64,000 nucleotides of DNA from Streptococcus respiraculi (GTDB lineage: Bacteria > Bacillota > Bacilli > Lactobacillales > Streptococcaceae). Below, piece after piece: positions 31,037 through 41,805 of the stretch. The notes under the pieces were generated by a model that had not been told where the DNA came from, searched no databases, and saw only the letters and a program-made list of their open reading frames with translations. How positions within the stretch are numbered: the stretch's first letter is position 1; every line of letters starts with the position of its first letter. Location of the stretch: NCBI RefSeq assembly GCF_003595525.1, contig NZ_CP022680.1, positions 1,390,001 to 1,454,000 of the forward strand, written 5' to 3'. Position numbers and translations under genes: made by a program.

Positions 31037-31717
31037 ATGTATAAGATTGCATTTAAAGAGGAACGTTTATTGCCACGGGAAAGGTTATTAGAAGTAGGAG
31101 CTGAGCGACTCAGCAACCAAGAACTGCTCGCGATTTTTATTCGTACAGGTACAAAAAAACAACCTGTTTCTGCTGTCTCACATAATCTATTAGCAAAGAT
31201 TGACAACCTTGCTATGCTAAAGGATTTATCCATTGCAGAATTACAGGAGTTAACAGGAATTGGTCAGGTTAAGGCGATTGAAATAAAAGCGATGATTGAG
31301 CTCGGCAGAAGAATCAATCAGTCTGAGTTGCTTATCGAGGAACAAATTGTTGGTAGCGAGTTACTTGCAAGAAAAATGATTCAAGAATTTGGTTCTAAAA
31401 AACAGGAGCATTTAGTCGCAATTTATCTAGATACCCAGAATAAAATTATCAGTCAACGCACCATTTTTATTGGCAGTGTCAATCGTAGTATCGCAGAGCC
31501 ACGCGAAATTTTACACTACGCTGTTAAATGTATGGCAACCTCCATCATTATTGTTCATAATCATCCGTCAGGTTTTGTTCAACCGAGTCGCAATGATATC
31601 GCATTTACAGAGGCACTAAAAAAGTCCTGCGATATGCTAGGACTCATATTGTTAGATCATTTAATTGTCGGAAAGTCAAGCTACTATAGCTTACGCGAGG
31701 AAAATCAGCTTGACTAA
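31037..31717 (+). CDS. radC: RadC family JAB-domain protein
   Basis: UPF0758/RadC protein of 226 residues: N-terminal helix-hairpin-helix part (L-T-G-I-G-Q-V-K-A) and a C-terminal JAB/MPN metal domain with E-H-L-V-A-I-Y-L-D and H-N-H-P-S-G...D. The historic DNA-repair role is doubtful. I use ATG 31037, 10 bases after an AGGAGG site; ATG 31028 is too close to it. The end overlaps the convergent next gene by 4 bases. Confidence 0.92.
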   Translation: MYKIAFKEERLLPRERLLEVGAERLSNQELLAIFIRTGTKKQPVSAVSHNLLAKIDNLAMLKDLSIAELQELTGIGQVKAIEIKAMIELGRRINQSELLIEEQIVGSELLARKMIQEFGSKKQEHLVAIYLDTQNKIISQRTIFIGSVNRSIAEPREILHYAVKCMATSIIIVHNHPSGFVQPSRNDIAFTEALKKSCDMLGLILLDHLIVGKSSYYSLREENQLD

Positions 31718-32403
31718 TATTCTTGTACGAAGTATCTGAACAATTTTTGCGATTTTGGGCAAGTTTGGTAGAGCATTTCAGGATGCCATTGAACACCGAG
31801 AAAAGAGACGTTTTCCGTCATGAGAACAGCCTCTATGATTCCATCAGCCGCCTGACCGATGACTTGTAAACTAGGTGCGACTTGATCCAAGGCTTGTCTG
31901 TGGAAGGAATTGACTTGCGCTTGCTCTCCATAAATCCTAGCCAGTGCTGTCTCAGCTACTAGTTGGATGGTCTGAGAAGGAGTATTAGCAGCAATCGTCT
32001 GCCAATGATTGGGAATGGCTTGGTGCAAGGTTCCCCCCATAGCAACATTGAAGAGCTGCATTCCACGACAGATGCCTAAAATCGGTTTTTGCTGCGCTAT
32101 CGCTTCTCGAATAAGAGCAAGATCAAAGGCGTCGCGTTTGGCGTGGTAATTATCACTATCAATCGTCTTTTCTTGTCCATAATAGTAGGGTAGGACATTC
32201 TGCCCACCAGTCAAGATGAGCTTATCAATCATGCTGATGTATATTTTTGCAGTATCAGGAGATACGATAGGTAGGATTAGCGGAACGCCACCAGCATCTT
32301 CAACGGCCTGTACAAAACTAGTAGCAGCATATGCTAAAAGTGGCTCTGTATCATCGCTAGCATTGTTAAACTCATTGCCCGAAATGCCGATAATGGGTTT
32401 CAT
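31714..32403 (-). CDS. class I glutamine amidotransferase, gamma-glutamyl-GABA hydrolase family
   Basis: PuuD-like hydrolase (peptidase C26), 229 residues. Nucleophilic cysteine is in G-I-C-R-G-M-Q, and the histidine-glutamate pair in V-Q-W-H-P-E. The substrate is unknown; in streptococci it stands next to rex, as here, without an obvious polyamine pathway. Starts 3 bases after the rex stop and is probably co-transcribed. Confidence 0.9.
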   Translation of the reverse strand: MKPIIGISGNEFNNASDDTEPLLAYAATSFVQAVEDAGGVPLILPIVSPDTAKIYISMIDKLILTGGQNVLPYYYGQEKTIDSDNYHAKRDAFDLALIREAIAQQKPILGICRGMQLFNVAMGGTLHQAIPNHWQTIAANTPSQTIQLVAETALARIYGEQAQVNSFHRQALDQVAPSLQVIGQAADGIIEAVLMTENVSFLGVQWHPEMLYQTCPKSQKLFRYFVQEY

Positions 32404-32406
32404 AGG

Positions 32407-33045
32407 TTAACCCTTTCTCATGAAGTAAAGGAGGGTCTGTAATTCGCTTGTCAAATCTACATATTGAACGACAACATCTTTAGGAACAGACAGATTGACA
32501 GGAGAGAAGCTCAAAATTCCTTTGACACCCGCTTTTACAAGAACGTTGGCAACTTCCTGCGCCTTGCTACTTGGCACTGTCAAAATAGCAGTTTGAGCAT
32601 TGGCTTCTTTGATTTTTTCTTCAATTTCAGAGATAGCGTAAATGGGTACATTTTCATCAATTGTACCGACTGCTGGATGCCCATCTGCTTCAAAAGCCAT
32701 GACGATTTTCATTTTATTGCGTTCATGGAAACGGTAATGAAGGAGAGCACGTCCCATATTTCCGACCCCGATTAGCATGACGTTTGTAATCGAATTGTCG
32801 TTTAGGATATCTGCAAAGAAATCCATTAATTTTTTGACATCATAACCAAATCCACGCCGACCGAGTTCACCAAAGTAGGAGAAGTCACGGCGAACAGTAG
32901 CAGAATCAATACCGATAGCTTCAGCAATTTCTTTTGAACTAGCCTTTTCAATATTTCCAGCATGGAATCGTTTGAAGATGCGATAGTAGATTGATAAACG
33001 TTTGGCAGTAGCACGAGGGATAGCAGATTTTTTTTCGTTCTTCAC
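32407..33045 (-). CDS. rex: redox-sensing transcriptional repressor Rex
   Basis: Senses the NADH/NAD+ ratio and represses fermentation genes. An N-terminal winged helix ([17 protein letters not shown]) is followed by a Rossmann domain with G-V-G-N-M-G. 212 residues. The start codon is GTG at 33043-33045 with an AAAGGAG site. Confidence 0.96.
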   Translation of the reverse strand: MKNEKKSAIPRATAKRLSIYYRIFKRFHAGNIEKASSKEIAEAIGIDSATVRRDFSYFGELGRRGFGYDVKKLMDFFADILNDNSITNVMLIGVGNMGRALLHYRFHERNKMKIVMAFEADGHPAVGTIDENVPIYAISEIEEKIKEANAQTAILTVPSSKAQEVANVLVKAGVKGILSFSPVNLSVPKDVVVQYVDLTSELQTLLYFMRKG

Positions 33046-33154
33046 AATCTTTTACTCCTTTAGGTTATTTATTCTATTTTAGTAAAAGTTTGTGAAAAAA
33101 GCAACAGATTACCCCTGGAAATAAAAGAAAAAAACAAGAAAATTTCTTGTTTTT

Positions 33155-33370
33155 CTACTCGTTTACAGAATTGATGGCTTGTAAATACCGATACAAGTCG
33201 CCGATTAATCCTTGATAGCCTAAGTCTTTACCATCTTGAGTTAAGGAGAGTACCTTGAGGTGATCCGGAATGGTCACGCAACCCGAGAAGGCAAGCAGTA
33301 GAGCATCAAAATTCTCAAAAGTTTGTGAGCGAATTTGTTGGTAAGAATCTTGATAACGTAATTCAATCAT
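33155..33370 (-). CDS. small conserved protein, DUF4649-like
   Basis: 71-residue cytoplasmic protein of unknown function, found near the cysteine desulfurase gene in streptococci. No motif gives a role. It overlaps the previous gene by 4 bases, so it belongs to the prs-desulfurase operon. Confidence 0.75.
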   Translation of the reverse strand: MIELRYQDSYQQIRSQTFENFDALLLAFSGCVTIPDHLKVLSLTQDGKDLGYQGLIGDLYRYLQAINSVNE

Positions 33371-33720
33371 GATTTTTGGCTTTCTTTTGTGAAAATATCG
33401 CGGTCAACTAAACTATCCATGAGGAAATAAAATTTCTCTTGAATAACCGCATTTCCGCCGGCCTTAAAAATATCTACCAAGTGTAAACCTGACTTATCTG
33501 TTATGTTGATTTTAAAACCAGTCAAGTCTTTATTGATAATAATTTTGAGGAGGAATCCTTGGTTGGAATTTGGAATTTCTTCCAACATGCGGGTCAATTG
33601 ATAGTTACCGACATGAGTTTGTTCAAACGTGTTGTCGCGCAAAGTGTATTTTTTAATTGCTGGACTGATAGAGTAGGTATAGTCACAATTTTTTAGCGTT
33701 ACAGATGTTGCAAAAGCCAT
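33367..33720 (-). CDS. DUF1831 family protein
   Basis: 117-residue conserved protein of unknown function. The opening M-A-F-A-T-S-V-T-L-K-N-C-D-Y-T-Y-S-I matches the lactobacillal/streptococcal DUF1831 family. It starts exactly at the stop of the desulfurase gene (1-base overlap). The tight coupling suggests a link to sulfur transfer or tRNA thiolation, but this is inference. Confidence 0.8.
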   Translation of the reverse strand: MAFATSVTLKNCDYTYSISPAIKKYTLRDNTFEQTHVGNYQLTRMLEEIPNSNQGFLLKIIINKDLTGFKINITDKSGLHLVDIFKAGGNAVIQEKFYFLMDSLVDRDIFTKESQKS

Positions 33721-34841
33721 TAGTGAGTGCCTCCGATGATTTGATGTAATTGTTGTACGAGGAAGTCAAGTTCCTCCTTGGTATTTTCAGGTGAAAAGCT
33801 AATCCGAATGGATTCTTTTAGTCGATGCGAATCTTGACCATATAGGGCTTCAAGGACATGACTATTTTGAATGACACCTGCTGTACAAGCAGAACCGCTT
33901 GAAACAGCAATTCCTGCGAGGTCTAGTCGCATGAGAAGCTGTTCGTTGAGCTGATTAGGAAAGCCAATATTAACCACATAAGGCAAACTAGGATCTGTTT
34001 CATTGAGATAGTGGTCAATGGGTTTCAAGTTCTCTAATAAATAGTTCTTTAAATCAGTCACGGTCTGGAAATGCTGATCTAGTTGTGTAGTCTGTTCTTT
34101 TAAAGCGCTTGCCATAGCAGCAATTCCTGCAAGATTTTCTGTCCCTGCTCGGTGTTGGTCTTCTTGCCGTCCTCCGTGGATGAGTGAATCAAAGTTGGGA
34201 ATCCGGCTGTAGAGGAAACCGACACCTTTTGGACCATGAAACTTGTGAGCAGCAGCAGAGAGGAAATCAATGTGTAGTTCTTCAGGTGAGATAGGTACTT
34301 TTCCAATCGCTTGGACAGCATCCACATGAAAAACAGCCTGGTGATTTGTGATAATTTCTCCAATTTCTCGAATAGGAAGTAGCAGTCCAGTTTCATTATT
34401 AGCATACATGACACTGACCAAAATGGTGTCTGGACGCAAGGCTTCCTTAATCTGCTGAGCAGAAATCACTTGATTGACAGGCTCAATATAAGTCACTTCA
34501 AACCCGAATCGTTCTGTTAAATACTCCATTGTATGGAGAACAGCGTGATGTTCAATAGCAGTTGTTATCAAGTGTTTGCCCTTATGTTGATGAGCAAGAG
34601 CATAGCCCTGAATGGCTAGGGTATCTGCCTCTGATCCGCCTGAAGTAAAGATAATCGATTCTGGCCTAGTTGCAAGAATCTGAGCAATGTCTGTCCTAGC
34701 TTGGCGTAAAATAGCATTTGCCTTTCTGCCTGCCCAGTGAATACTAGAGGGATTGCCATAGTATTCTTTTGAAATATCCATAAAGGTTTGAAGGGCAGCA
34801 TCAGACAGTGATGTGGTTGCTGCATGGTCTAAATAAATCAA
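33720..34841 (-). CDS. cysteine desulfurase (NifS/IscS family)
   Basis: PLP enzyme removing sulfur from cysteine for tRNA thiolation or cluster assembly. The PLP lysine lies in A-A-H-K-F-H-G-P-K-G, and the persulfide cysteine in S-G-S-A-C-T-A-G. 373 residues. No IscU gene is adjacent, so a role in tRNA modification or NAD synthesis is as likely as Fe-S assembly. It is 9 bases downstream of prs. Confidence 0.93.
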   Translation of the reverse strand: MIYLDHAATTSLSDAALQTFMDISKEYYGNPSSIHWAGRKANAILRQARTDIAQILATRPESIIFTSGGSEADTLAIQGYALAHQHKGKHLITTAIEHHAVLHTMEYLTERFGFEVTYIEPVNQVISAQQIKEALRPDTILVSVMYANNETGLLLPIREIGEIITNHQAVFHVDAVQAIGKVPISPEELHIDFLSAAAHKFHGPKGVGFLYSRIPNFDSLIHGGRQEDQHRAGTENLAGIAAMASALKEQTTQLDQHFQTVTDLKNYLLENLKPIDHYLNETDPSLPYVVNIGFPNQLNEQLLMRLDLAGIAVSSGSACTAGVIQNSHVLEALYGQDSHRLKESIRISFSPENTKEELDFLVQQLHQIIGGTH

Positions 34842-34850
34842 AGAAAACTC

Positions 34851-35828
34851 CTAGTTATCTTTATTGGGATTGGTAAAGTTAAAGAGTGGGCTGACTGGGC
34901 GACGTTCGTGAATACGGATGATTGCGTCAGCAATCAAGCCACTAGCGGTGATAAAAGCAATATTTTTTGGTAATTGTTCTTTGCTGGCTACGGAGTCTGT
35001 CACAAGAACTTCCTTAATCGGTGCCTGATCTAAGAGTTCAGCGGCCGTTCCTGCAAAGAGTCCATGACTTGCAACCGCATAAATTTCGGTTGCCCCACCT
35101 TCTTGGACGATACGAGCTGCTTCTGAGAATGTACGACCAGTATTTAAAATATCATCAATTAAAATAGCAGTTTTGCCAGCGACATCCCCGATAATATAGC
35201 CTTCTGAACGATCCGCATCATCTTGAGCGTAATCGATAATAGCAATCGGAGAATTGAGATATTCTGCTAGACTACGCGCACGTTTGATACCAGAATTTTT
35301 AGGGCTGACGATGACGACATCTTCACCGCACAAGCCTTTTTCCATATAATGCTCAGCAAACAATGGCACCGTAAAGAGGTTATCAACTGGAATGTCAAAG
35401 AAACCTTGTACCTGAACAGCATGCAAATCAAGTGAAAGTACACGATCAACACCTGCTTTGACGAGCATATTGGCAACGAGTTTTGCAGTAATTGGTTCGC
35501 GAGGAGCAGCTGTACGGTCCTGACGAGCATAGCCAAAATAAGGCATCACAACTGTGACAGAATGTGCACTGGCACGTTTACATGCGTCCACCATAATCAA
35601 CAACTCCCAAAGGTGATTGTTGACAGGATAGCTAGTTGATTGGATGATGTAGACATCAACTCCACGTACACTTTCTTCAATGTTGACTTGGATTTCTCCG
35701 TCGGAGAATTGGCGAGTTGTCATTTTCCCAAGTGGAATTCCGGAGGCTTCGGCAATTTTTTCAGCAATTGCACGGTTGGAATTCAAAGAAAACAGTTTAA
35801 TTTGTTTATCACCATAAGGTTGAACCAT
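34851..35828 (-). CDS. prs: ribose-phosphate pyrophosphokinase
   Basis: Makes PRPP from ribose-5-phosphate and ATP for nucleotide and amino-acid synthesis. The sequence shows the R-Q-D-R-T and D-L-H-A metal/ATP motifs and the PRPP-binding loop [10 protein letters not shown]. 325 residues. It has an AAGGAG site and is probably the second of two streptococcal Prs paralogues (the one linked to nifS); that is inferred from context. Confidence 0.95.
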   Translation of the reverse strand: MVQPYGDKQIKLFSLNSNRAIAEKIAEASGIPLGKMTTRQFSDGEIQVNIEESVRGVDVYIIQSTSYPVNNHLWELLIMVDACKRASAHSVTVVMPYFGYARQDRTAAPREPITAKLVANMLVKAGVDRVLSLDLHAVQVQGFFDIPVDNLFTVPLFAEHYMEKGLCGEDVVIVSPKNSGIKRARSLAEYLNSPIAIIDYAQDDADRSEGYIIGDVAGKTAILIDDILNTGRTFSEAARIVQEGGATEIYAVASHGLFAGTAAELLDQAPIKEVLVTDSVASKEQLPKNIAFITASGLIADAIIRIHERRPVSPLFNFTNPNKDN

Positions 35829-35920
35829 GATCAGAAATACTCCTTTTATTCGATAGTTCTATTTTATCAGAAAATCTAAAAATTTTCAGTAATGAAATGG
35901 ATTTCTTGAATTTTATAAGG

Positions 35921-36499
35921 TTAGGATGTTCTGTTTATAGTAGCAGCGGTTCGGGCAACCTTGCTGCTGGCATATTTAAAGGAAATGTGGTGCTGTTTCA
36001 GATAGTCTTCAAAGTCTCGTTTCCCTTGTTCGGCATCTTGGACCTCGACTTCTAGCTCATAGTCTTTCTGGTCTTGATAGCTGTTTTCATCGAGAGCCAT
36101 CAGACCGACTGTTGTCTCTTTTTCATAGCGTTTTGTGGTCAACTGTCCCCAAACAGTCAAGGCTTCAAGGGCTGTTTTGGTCTGTCGAATCAGTCTTAAA
36201 ATATCGCCCTCTGGCAGCTCTACCTTTTGGAGAATGATTTGTGCTTGCTCCAACGTCAAGTCTTGATTGTATTCTTGATTGCCGATGTCCTGTGGGATTT
36301 TTAAGGTCAACTCCGCTCGGTCTTCTAAGGTGCGGATACGTAAGGAGTGACGGTGTTTTCTTAGGCTAAAATCTGGCGTATCAATGTAATAATTGGTCTG
36401 GATAACTGGCGTTACATCGGAAAAATCTGCTAACAGACGTTCAAATTCTGTCTTAGTCAGCAAAGTCTTGTATTCAATTTCTAAATGATTTTTTTTCAT
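35921..36499 (-). CDS. CYTH domain protein (triphosphate tunnel enzyme)
   Basis: 192-residue protein of the CYTH superfamily, which hydrolyses or uses triphosphates (thiamine triphosphatase-like or adenylate cyclase-like). The hallmark E-I-E-Y-K motif is at the N-terminus, with alternating charged strands forming the tunnel. Starting at 36499 places E-x-E-x-K next to the N-terminus; a longer open frame to 36583 runs across the relQ promoter. Divergent from relQ, as in many Firmicutes. Confidence 0.88.
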   Translation of the reverse strand: MKKNHLEIEYKTLLTKTEFERLLADFSDVTPVIQTNYYIDTPDFSLRKHRHSLRIRTLEDRAELTLKIPQDIGNQEYNQDLTLEQAQIILQKVELPEGDILRLIRQTKTALEALTVWGQLTTKRYEKETTVGLMALDENSYQDQKDYELEVEVQDAEQGKRDFEDYLKQHHISFKYASSKVARTAATINRTS

Positions 36500-36518
36500 A
36501 GGATAAAACCTTTTCGTA

Positions 36519-36527
36519 TGGTATAAT
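36519..36527 (+). promoter_or_regulatory. extended -10 promoter of relQ operon
   Basis: TGG-TATAAT (TATAAT 36522-36527), about 55 bases before the relQ ATG, which has an AAAGGAG site. Confidence 0.6.
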
Positions 36528-36581
36528 AGTTCTTGTGTTATTCTATTACAAAAACAAGTATTTGACAAGAAAGGAGCAACC

Positions 36582-37253
36582 ATGGAAATGAATTGGGAAG
36601 AGTTCCTAGACCCCTATATTCAAGCGGTTGGGGAATTAAAAATCAAACTGCGTGGCGTCCGTAAACAATATCGAAAAGCAAATAGGCATTCGCCGATTGA
36701 GTTTGTGACAGGCCGTGTTAAACCGATTGAATCGATTAAGGAAAAAATGGCGCTGCGGCATATTCAACTAGAAAATCTAGCTCAGGATATGCAGGATATA
36801 GCAGGAGTTCGGGTCATGGTGCAATTTGTCGATGACGTGGAAGAAGTACTTGAAATCCTTAGAAAACGAAAAGATATGCAGATTGTTCATGAACGGGATT
36901 ATATCAATAATATGAAATCGTCAGGCTATCGTTCCTACCACGTGGTGATTGAGTATCCAGTTGATACGATAAATGGAAATGAAACGGTACTGGCTGAGAT
37001 TCAAATTCGCACCTTGTCCATGAATTTTTGGGCAACGATTGAACATTCCTTAAATTACAAATATAAGGGGAATTTTCCAGAAGAAATTAGGCAACGCTTG
37101 GAAATTACAGCCAAGATTGCTTATCAATTAGATGAGGAGATGCGCAAAATCCGAGACGATATTCAAGAAGCTCAGGCTTTGTTTGACCCAGCTCACCGCA
37201 AGTTGAATGACGGAGTAGGAAATAGCGACGATACAGATGAAGAATACAGATAG
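36582..37253 (+). CDS. relQ: small alarmone synthetase RelQ
   Basis: Makes (p)ppGpp from GTP/GDP and ATP without a hydrolase domain. The RelA/SpoT synthetase motifs are visible: G-Y-R-S-Y-H (substrate base stacking), E-I-Q-I-R-T and [12 protein letters not shown]. 223 residues. It begins the relQ-nadK-rluD-pta cluster common to Gram-positives and overlaps nadK by 17 bases. Confidence 0.95.
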   Translation: MEMNWEEFLDPYIQAVGELKIKLRGVRKQYRKANRHSPIEFVTGRVKPIESIKEKMALRHIQLENLAQDMQDIAGVRVMVQFVDDVEEVLEILRKRKDMQIVHERDYINNMKSSGYRSYHVVIEYPVDTINGNETVLAEIQIRTLSMNFWATIEHSLNYKYKGNFPEEIRQRLEITAKIAYQLDEEMRKIRDDIQEAQALFDPAHRKLNDGVGNSDDTDEEYR

Positions 37254-38055
37254 AAAAAGAATCGCTCTGCTCAGCAGTAAAAATCCCAAAAGTCAAGCTG
37301 TTATGAATGAACTTTGGACCAAATTGAGAGATGCCCAGTTTATTTTGACACCGAAAAATCCAGATATTGTGATTTCAATCGGCGGTGACGGTATGCTCTT
37401 ATCCGCCTTCCATAAGTATGAAGCCATTATGGATCGGGTGCGATTTGTCGGCATCCACACGGGGCATCTTGGTTTTTATACGGATTACCGTGACTTTGAA
37501 GTGGATAAATTGATTGAGAATTTAAAATTAGACTCAGGGGCGCGAGTGTCCTATCCGATTTTACATGTCAGAGTCAAGCTGATGAACGGACGTGAGATTG
37601 TTATGCGAGCCTTGAACGAAGCTACAATCAAACGCTTATCAAAAACAATGGTGGCAGATATCTTTATCAACGATGTGCCTTTTGAGCGCTTCCGCGGTGA
37701 TGGTATTTCAGTATCCACTCCGACAGGCTCAACAGCCTATAATAAATCTCTAGGGGGGGCTGTTTTGCATCCGACTATTGAAGCCTTGCAGATTGCAGAA
37801 GTGGCTAGCTTGAACAACCGGGTCTATCGTACATTGGGATCTTCGATTGTAGTTCCTAAAAAGGACAAAATCGTCATTGAACCAAAACACGATGACAGGT
37901 ACTCTATTTCGATCGATAATCGGACTTTTGTTTATGATAATATTGAGCAGATTGAGTATCAGATTGACAATAGCAAGATTCATTTTCTAGCGACACCTAG
38001 TCATACCAGTTTCTGGAATCGAGTTAAGGATGCCTTCATCGGTGAGGTGGAGTAA
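37237..38055 (+). CDS. nadK: NAD kinase
   Basis: Phosphorylates NAD+ to NADP+. Diagnostic motif G-G-D-G-M-L-L near residue 49, N-E-A-T and the glycine-rich [10 protein letters not shown] are present. 272 residues. The stop shares its last base with the next start (TAATG). Confidence 0.96.
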   Translation: MKNTDRKRIALLSSKNPKSQAVMNELWTKLRDAQFILTPKNPDIVISIGGDGMLLSAFHKYEAIMDRVRFVGIHTGHLGFYTDYRDFEVDKLIENLKLDSGARVSYPILHVRVKLMNGREIVMRALNEATIKRLSKTMVADIFINDVPFERFRGDGISVSTPTGSTAYNKSLGGAVLHPTIEALQIAEVASLNNRVYRTLGSSIVVPKKDKIVIEPKHDDRYSISIDNRTFVYDNIEQIEYQIDNSKIHFLATPSHTSFWNRVKDAFIGEVE

Positions 38056-38951
38056 TGCGCTTTGAGTTTATTGTGGATCAGCATGTTAAAATCAAGACCT
38101 TTTTAAAAAAACATGATATTTCTAAGGGCTTACTGGCAAAGATTAAGTATGAAGGTGGTGCCATTATTGTCAACGGACAGCCGCAGAATGCGACTTACCT
38201 ACTGAATATTGGTGATCATCTGAGAATTGATATTCCAAGTGAGGAAGATTTGACAGGAAGATTAGAGCCGATTTCTCATCCCTTGGATATTGTCTATGAA
38301 GATGACCATTTCATGCTTATCAATAAGCCTGCAGGTTTTGCCTCGATTCCTAGCGTCCTGCATTCGTCAACGATTGCAAATTTTGTCAAAGGGTATTACA
38401 TAGAGCAGGGCTATGAAAATAAGCAAGTTCACATTGTAACCCGTCTCGATCGTGATACGTCTGGTCTCATGCTCTTTGCTAAACACGGATATGCCCATGC
38501 AAGACTAGATAAGCAGTTGCAGCAAAAGCTGATTCACAAACGCTATTTTGCTCTCGTATATGGTACAGGTAAGTTAGAGAAAAGCGGCGATATTATCGCC
38601 CCGATTGGGCGACCAGAAGATAGTATTATCACGCGTTGTGTGACTTCGACAGGAAAATATGCCCACACTTCTTATGAAATTGTCCAGTCTTGGGGCAATG
38701 TCCATCTGGTAGATATTCGTCTTCATACGGGCAGAACGCATCAAATTCGGGTGCATTTTTCTCATATCGGTTTTCCCTTATTGGGAGACGATATGTATGG
38801 TGGCAGTATGGAGCATGGGATTGAAAGACAAGCTCTGCATTGTCATCGGATTGGATTTTTTAATCCATTTACAGAGAAAGAGTTAATTTGTGAAAGCGAT
38901 TTGACAAATGACTTTAAAAGCGTTATCATGAATTTGCAAAATAAATTTTAG
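38055..38951 (+). CDS. RluA/RluD-family pseudouridine synthase
   Basis: rRNA or tRNA pseudouridine synthase of 298 residues. An S4-like RNA-binding part at the N-terminus (G-G-A-I-I-V-N-G-Q) precedes the catalytic R-L-D-R-D-T-S-G-L motif with its aspartate, and the G-R-T-H-Q-I-R-V-H-F-S-H segment. Which uridine it modifies is not evident; streptococci have several paralogues. Confidence 0.93.
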   Translation: MRFEFIVDQHVKIKTFLKKHDISKGLLAKIKYEGGAIIVNGQPQNATYLLNIGDHLRIDIPSEEDLTGRLEPISHPLDIVYEDDHFMLINKPAGFASIPSVLHSSTIANFVKGYYIEQGYENKQVHIVTRLDRDTSGLMLFAKHGYAHARLDKQLQQKLIHKRYFALVYGTGKLEKSGDIIAPIGRPEDSIITRCVTSTGKYAHTSYEIVQSWGNVHLVDIRLHTGRTHQIRVHFSHIGFPLLGDDMYGGSMEHGIERQALHCHRIGFFNPFTEKELICESDLTNDFKSVIMNLQNKF

Positions 38952-38981
38952 AAAGATGCATAGCCTTTCTGTTGAATTTAT

Positions 38982-39041
38982 TACTAGGTAACGAGGCGCA
39001 GCCATAACTGGAGTTAGGCAAGACGCGTTAACGACGTAATA
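38982..39041 (+). repeat. dispersed 60-bp intergenic repeat, copy 1
   Basis: Begins TACTAGGTAACGAGGCGCAG and ends GTTAACGACGTAATA. It matches 55703-55762 at roughly three quarters of positions. The GTTA-CGACGT core also occurs in the BOX-like element (30959-30971), so all three may be related. Confidence 0.65.
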
Positions 39042-39074
39042 AAGAAAAGGGAAATGGCTATAAAGGTTAGAAAA

Positions 39075-40070
39075 ATGGGAATTCGTTCACTATTTGGTGG
39101 TTTGCGTGAAAAAATTGTAGGACAACACGTTAAAATTGTCTTTCCAGAAGGAAACGATGAGCGCGTAGTTCGTGCTGCGGCACGTTTGAAATTTGAGGGC
39201 TTGGTAGAGCCAATTATCCTCGGTGATCCTGATGATGTGCGCGGTCTCTTGTCAGAATTCGGATTTGCAGATCCAAATTGTACTATTATCAATCCGAGTG
39301 ATTATGCGGAATTTGAGGCGATGAAGGAAGCCTTTGTAGAAGTTCGCAAAGGAAAAGCTACCATGGAAGATGCTGATCGTTTGCTTCGCGATGTAAACTA
39401 TTTCGGTGTTATGTTGGTGAAAATGGGCTTGGCTGACGGAATGGTCTCTGGTGCGATTCATTCAACTGCTGACACAGTTCGTCCAGCGCTTCAGATTATT
39501 AAAACAAAACCAGGTATTTCTCGTACATCAGGTGTCTTCTTGATGAACCGTGAAAATACGAATGAACGCTATGTTTTTGCAGATTGTGCTATTAACATTG
39601 ACCCAGCTGCTCAAGAGTTGGCTGAAATTGCGGTGAATACAGCAGAAACAGCTCGTATCTTTGATATTGATCCAAAAGTTGCCATGTTGAGCTTCTCAAC
39701 CAAAGGTAGTGGTAAAGCTCCACAAGTTGATAAGGTAGCAGAAGCAACACGCATTGCAAAAGAATTGGCTCCAGATTTGGCCCTTGATGGAGAATTGCAA
39801 TTTGATGCAGCTTTCGTACCAGAAACAGCAGCTATCAAAGCACCAGACAGTGATGTAGCTGGTCAAGCAAATGTTTTTGTCTTCCCAGACCTACAAGCAG
39901 GGAACATCGGATATAAAATTGCCCAACGTTTGGGAATGTTTGATGCCATTGGACCTATTTTACAAGGCTTGAACATGCCCGTTAACGACCTTTCTCGTGG
40001 ATCAAGCGCAGATGATATCTATAAGCTTGCTATTATTACTGCTGCACAAGCTCTAGAAAATGAAAAATAG
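39075..40070 (+). CDS. pta: phosphate acetyltransferase
   Basis: Interconverts acetyl-CoA and acetyl phosphate. Family features are the opening R-S-L-F-G-G-L-R-E-K-I, F-P-E-G-N-D-E-R-V and G-M-V-S-G-A-I-H-S-T-A-D-T. The ATG at 39075 has an AAAGG site 8 bases upstream; an earlier in-frame ATG at 39054 has its purine stretch too close. 331 residues. The gene follows relQ-nadK as in many streptococci, after an insertion-like repeat. Confidence 0.95.
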   Translation: MGIRSLFGGLREKIVGQHVKIVFPEGNDERVVRAAARLKFEGLVEPIILGDPDDVRGLLSEFGFADPNCTIINPSDYAEFEAMKEAFVEVRKGKATMEDADRLLRDVNYFGVMLVKMGLADGMVSGAIHSTADTVRPALQIIKTKPGISRTSGVFLMNRENTNERYVFADCAINIDPAAQELAEIAVNTAETARIFDIDPKVAMLSFSTKGSGKAPQVDKVAEATRIAKELAPDLALDGELQFDAAFVPETAAIKAPDSDVAGQANVFVFPDLQAGNIGYKIAQRLGMFDAIGPILQGLNMPVNDLSRGSSADDIYKLAIITAAQALENEK

Positions 40071-41805
40071 CATAAAACGATTTAGGAAGTATGGGAAGGG
40101 CTACATCAAAGAAGCGATTCTTGCTCCCTTGTTCAAACTTATGGAAGCCTGTTTTGAACTCGCTGTCCCTCTCATCATTGCCTTTATTATTGATAACATT
40201 ATTCCTCATAGCAATCACGGTCAGTTGATTGCTATGATTTTGTTATTAGTCCTTTTTGCAGTAATTGGTGTCATTGTGGCGCTCACAGCCCAATATTATT
40301 CAGCCAAGGCAGCAGTAGGCTACACCAAGGAACTGACTCAGGATCTTTATCAAAAAGTCTTGTCCCTCCCTAAGTCTAGTCGCGATAGCTTATCAAGTGA
40401 TAGTTTATTGACGCGCTTGTCAAGTGACACTTTGCAGATTCAGTCGGGAATTAATATCTTCTTACGTCTCTTTTTGCGGGCTCCGATTGTTGTATTTGGC
40501 TCTTTGATAATGGCCTTCTACATCAGTCCTCGCTTGTCTCTCAATTTTTTAGGCATGATTACTCTCTTGTTCGTGATTGTTTCCATTGTTTCTATCATGG
40601 CAAGTAAGGTCTACCTGCTTATGCGCCAAAGTTTAGATAGTTTGGTCGGTCAGGTCCGTGAAAGTATTGCGGGGATGCGAGTCATTCGTGCTTTTGGGCA
40701 AAGCATGCGGGAAATAAATACTTTTCAACAGCTAAACCAGACCTATACCCGCCAGCAATTGACAGCGGGTTTCTGGGCTTCTTTACTGACACCTGCGACA
40801 TTTTTAGTGGTAAATGGTACCTTACTTGTCATGATTTACCAAGGGAAGCTAGCAATCAATCAGGGATTTTTAAATCAGGGAATGTTGGTTGCCCTGCTCA
40901 ATTATTTATCGCAAATTCTGGTTGAATTAGTGAAAATGGTCATGGTCATCTCTACTTTAAACCAAAGTTTTATCAGCCTTGGTCGATTGAATGAGATTTT
41001 TGAGCAAGATTCAGAAGATGTTGAACGGCCCTTTGAGTATTCGAGTGTGTCAGAGGGTTGGACGGTGATGGTTGACAATCTGTCCTTTGTCTATCCGAAA
41101 GCGGCTGAACATGCCTTAACAGGCTTGTCGTTTCGGATAAAAAAAGGAGAATTTTTTGGTATCATCGGAGGAACAGGTGCAGGAAAATCCACCTTGGTCG
41201 ATTTGTTGTTGCGACTTTACCCAGTAGAGCCCCAACATCTCTCTATATTTAAATGGAATAATAACTCGCCAGTCAACTTGAAAGAATGGCGGGAGCAGTT
41301 TGCCTTAGTTGGACAACAGGCCCAGCTTTTTAGTGGGACAGTGCGTTCTAATCTTTTACTTGGCAGGCGGTCGGCTTCAGATGTTGAGTTGTGGTGGGCA
41401 TTGGACATGGCGCAGGCCAAGGATTTTATCAGTGAAAAAGGTGGTTTGGAAGCAAGTGTCGAGGCTTTCGGGCGCAACTTTTCAGGAGGTCAGCGTCAGC
41501 GCTTGACCATTGCACGCGCCCTCTTGCAGGATGCACCAATTCTGATTTTAGATGATGCGACTTCAGCCCTTGATTATCTGACGGAAAGAAACTTATTAAC
41601 AGCTATTCAGAGAGAACTGCCTGATAAATTGCTCATCATGATTTCTCAGCGGACCAACAGCCTCTCGCAAGCAGATCAGATTCTGGTATTAGATAAAGGA
41701 CACCAGGTTGGCCTGGGGCGTCACAAGGAATTACTTCAGACTTGTGCGATTTATCAGGAAATCAATCAGTCTCAACATGGTCAGGAGGTAGCTCATGAAA
41801 ACTAA
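40060..41805 (+). CDS. ABC exporter half-transporter A (degenerate NBD)
   Basis: 581-residue protein with six N-terminal membrane helices fused to an ATPase domain. Walker A G-G-T-G-A-G-K-S-T and signature F-S-G-G-Q-R-Q-R are normal, but the catalytic Glu after Walker B is Asp (L-D-D-A-T-S-A-L-D), and the switch His is Gln (S-Q-R-T). This is the degenerate half of a heterodimeric exporter of the LmrCD/PatAB/MdlAB kind. No substrate can be named. It overlaps pta by 11 bases. Confidence 0.9.
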   Translation: MKNSIKRFRKYGKGYIKEAILAPLFKLMEACFELAVPLIIAFIIDNIIPHSNHGQLIAMILLLVLFAVIGVIVALTAQYYSAKAAVGYTKELTQDLYQKVLSLPKSSRDSLSSDSLLTRLSSDTLQIQSGINIFLRLFLRAPIVVFGSLIMAFYISPRLSLNFLGMITLLFVIVSIVSIMASKVYLLMRQSLDSLVGQVRESIAGMRVIRAFGQSMREINTFQQLNQTYTRQQLTAGFWASLLTPATFLVVNGTLLVMIYQGKLAINQGFLNQGMLVALLNYLSQILVELVKMVMVISTLNQSFISLGRLNEIFEQDSEDVERPFEYSSVSEGWTVMVDNLSFVYPKAAEHALTGLSFRIKKGEFFGIIGGTGAGKSTLVDLLLRLYPVEPQHLSIFKWNNNSPVNLKEWREQFALVGQQAQLFSGTVRSNLLLGRRSASDVELWWALDMAQAKDFISEKGGLEASVEAFGRNFSGGQRQRLTIARALLQDAPILILDDATSALDYLTERNLLTAIQRELPDKLLIMISQRTNSLSQADQILVLDKGHQVGLGRHKELLQTCAIYQEINQSQHGQEVAHEN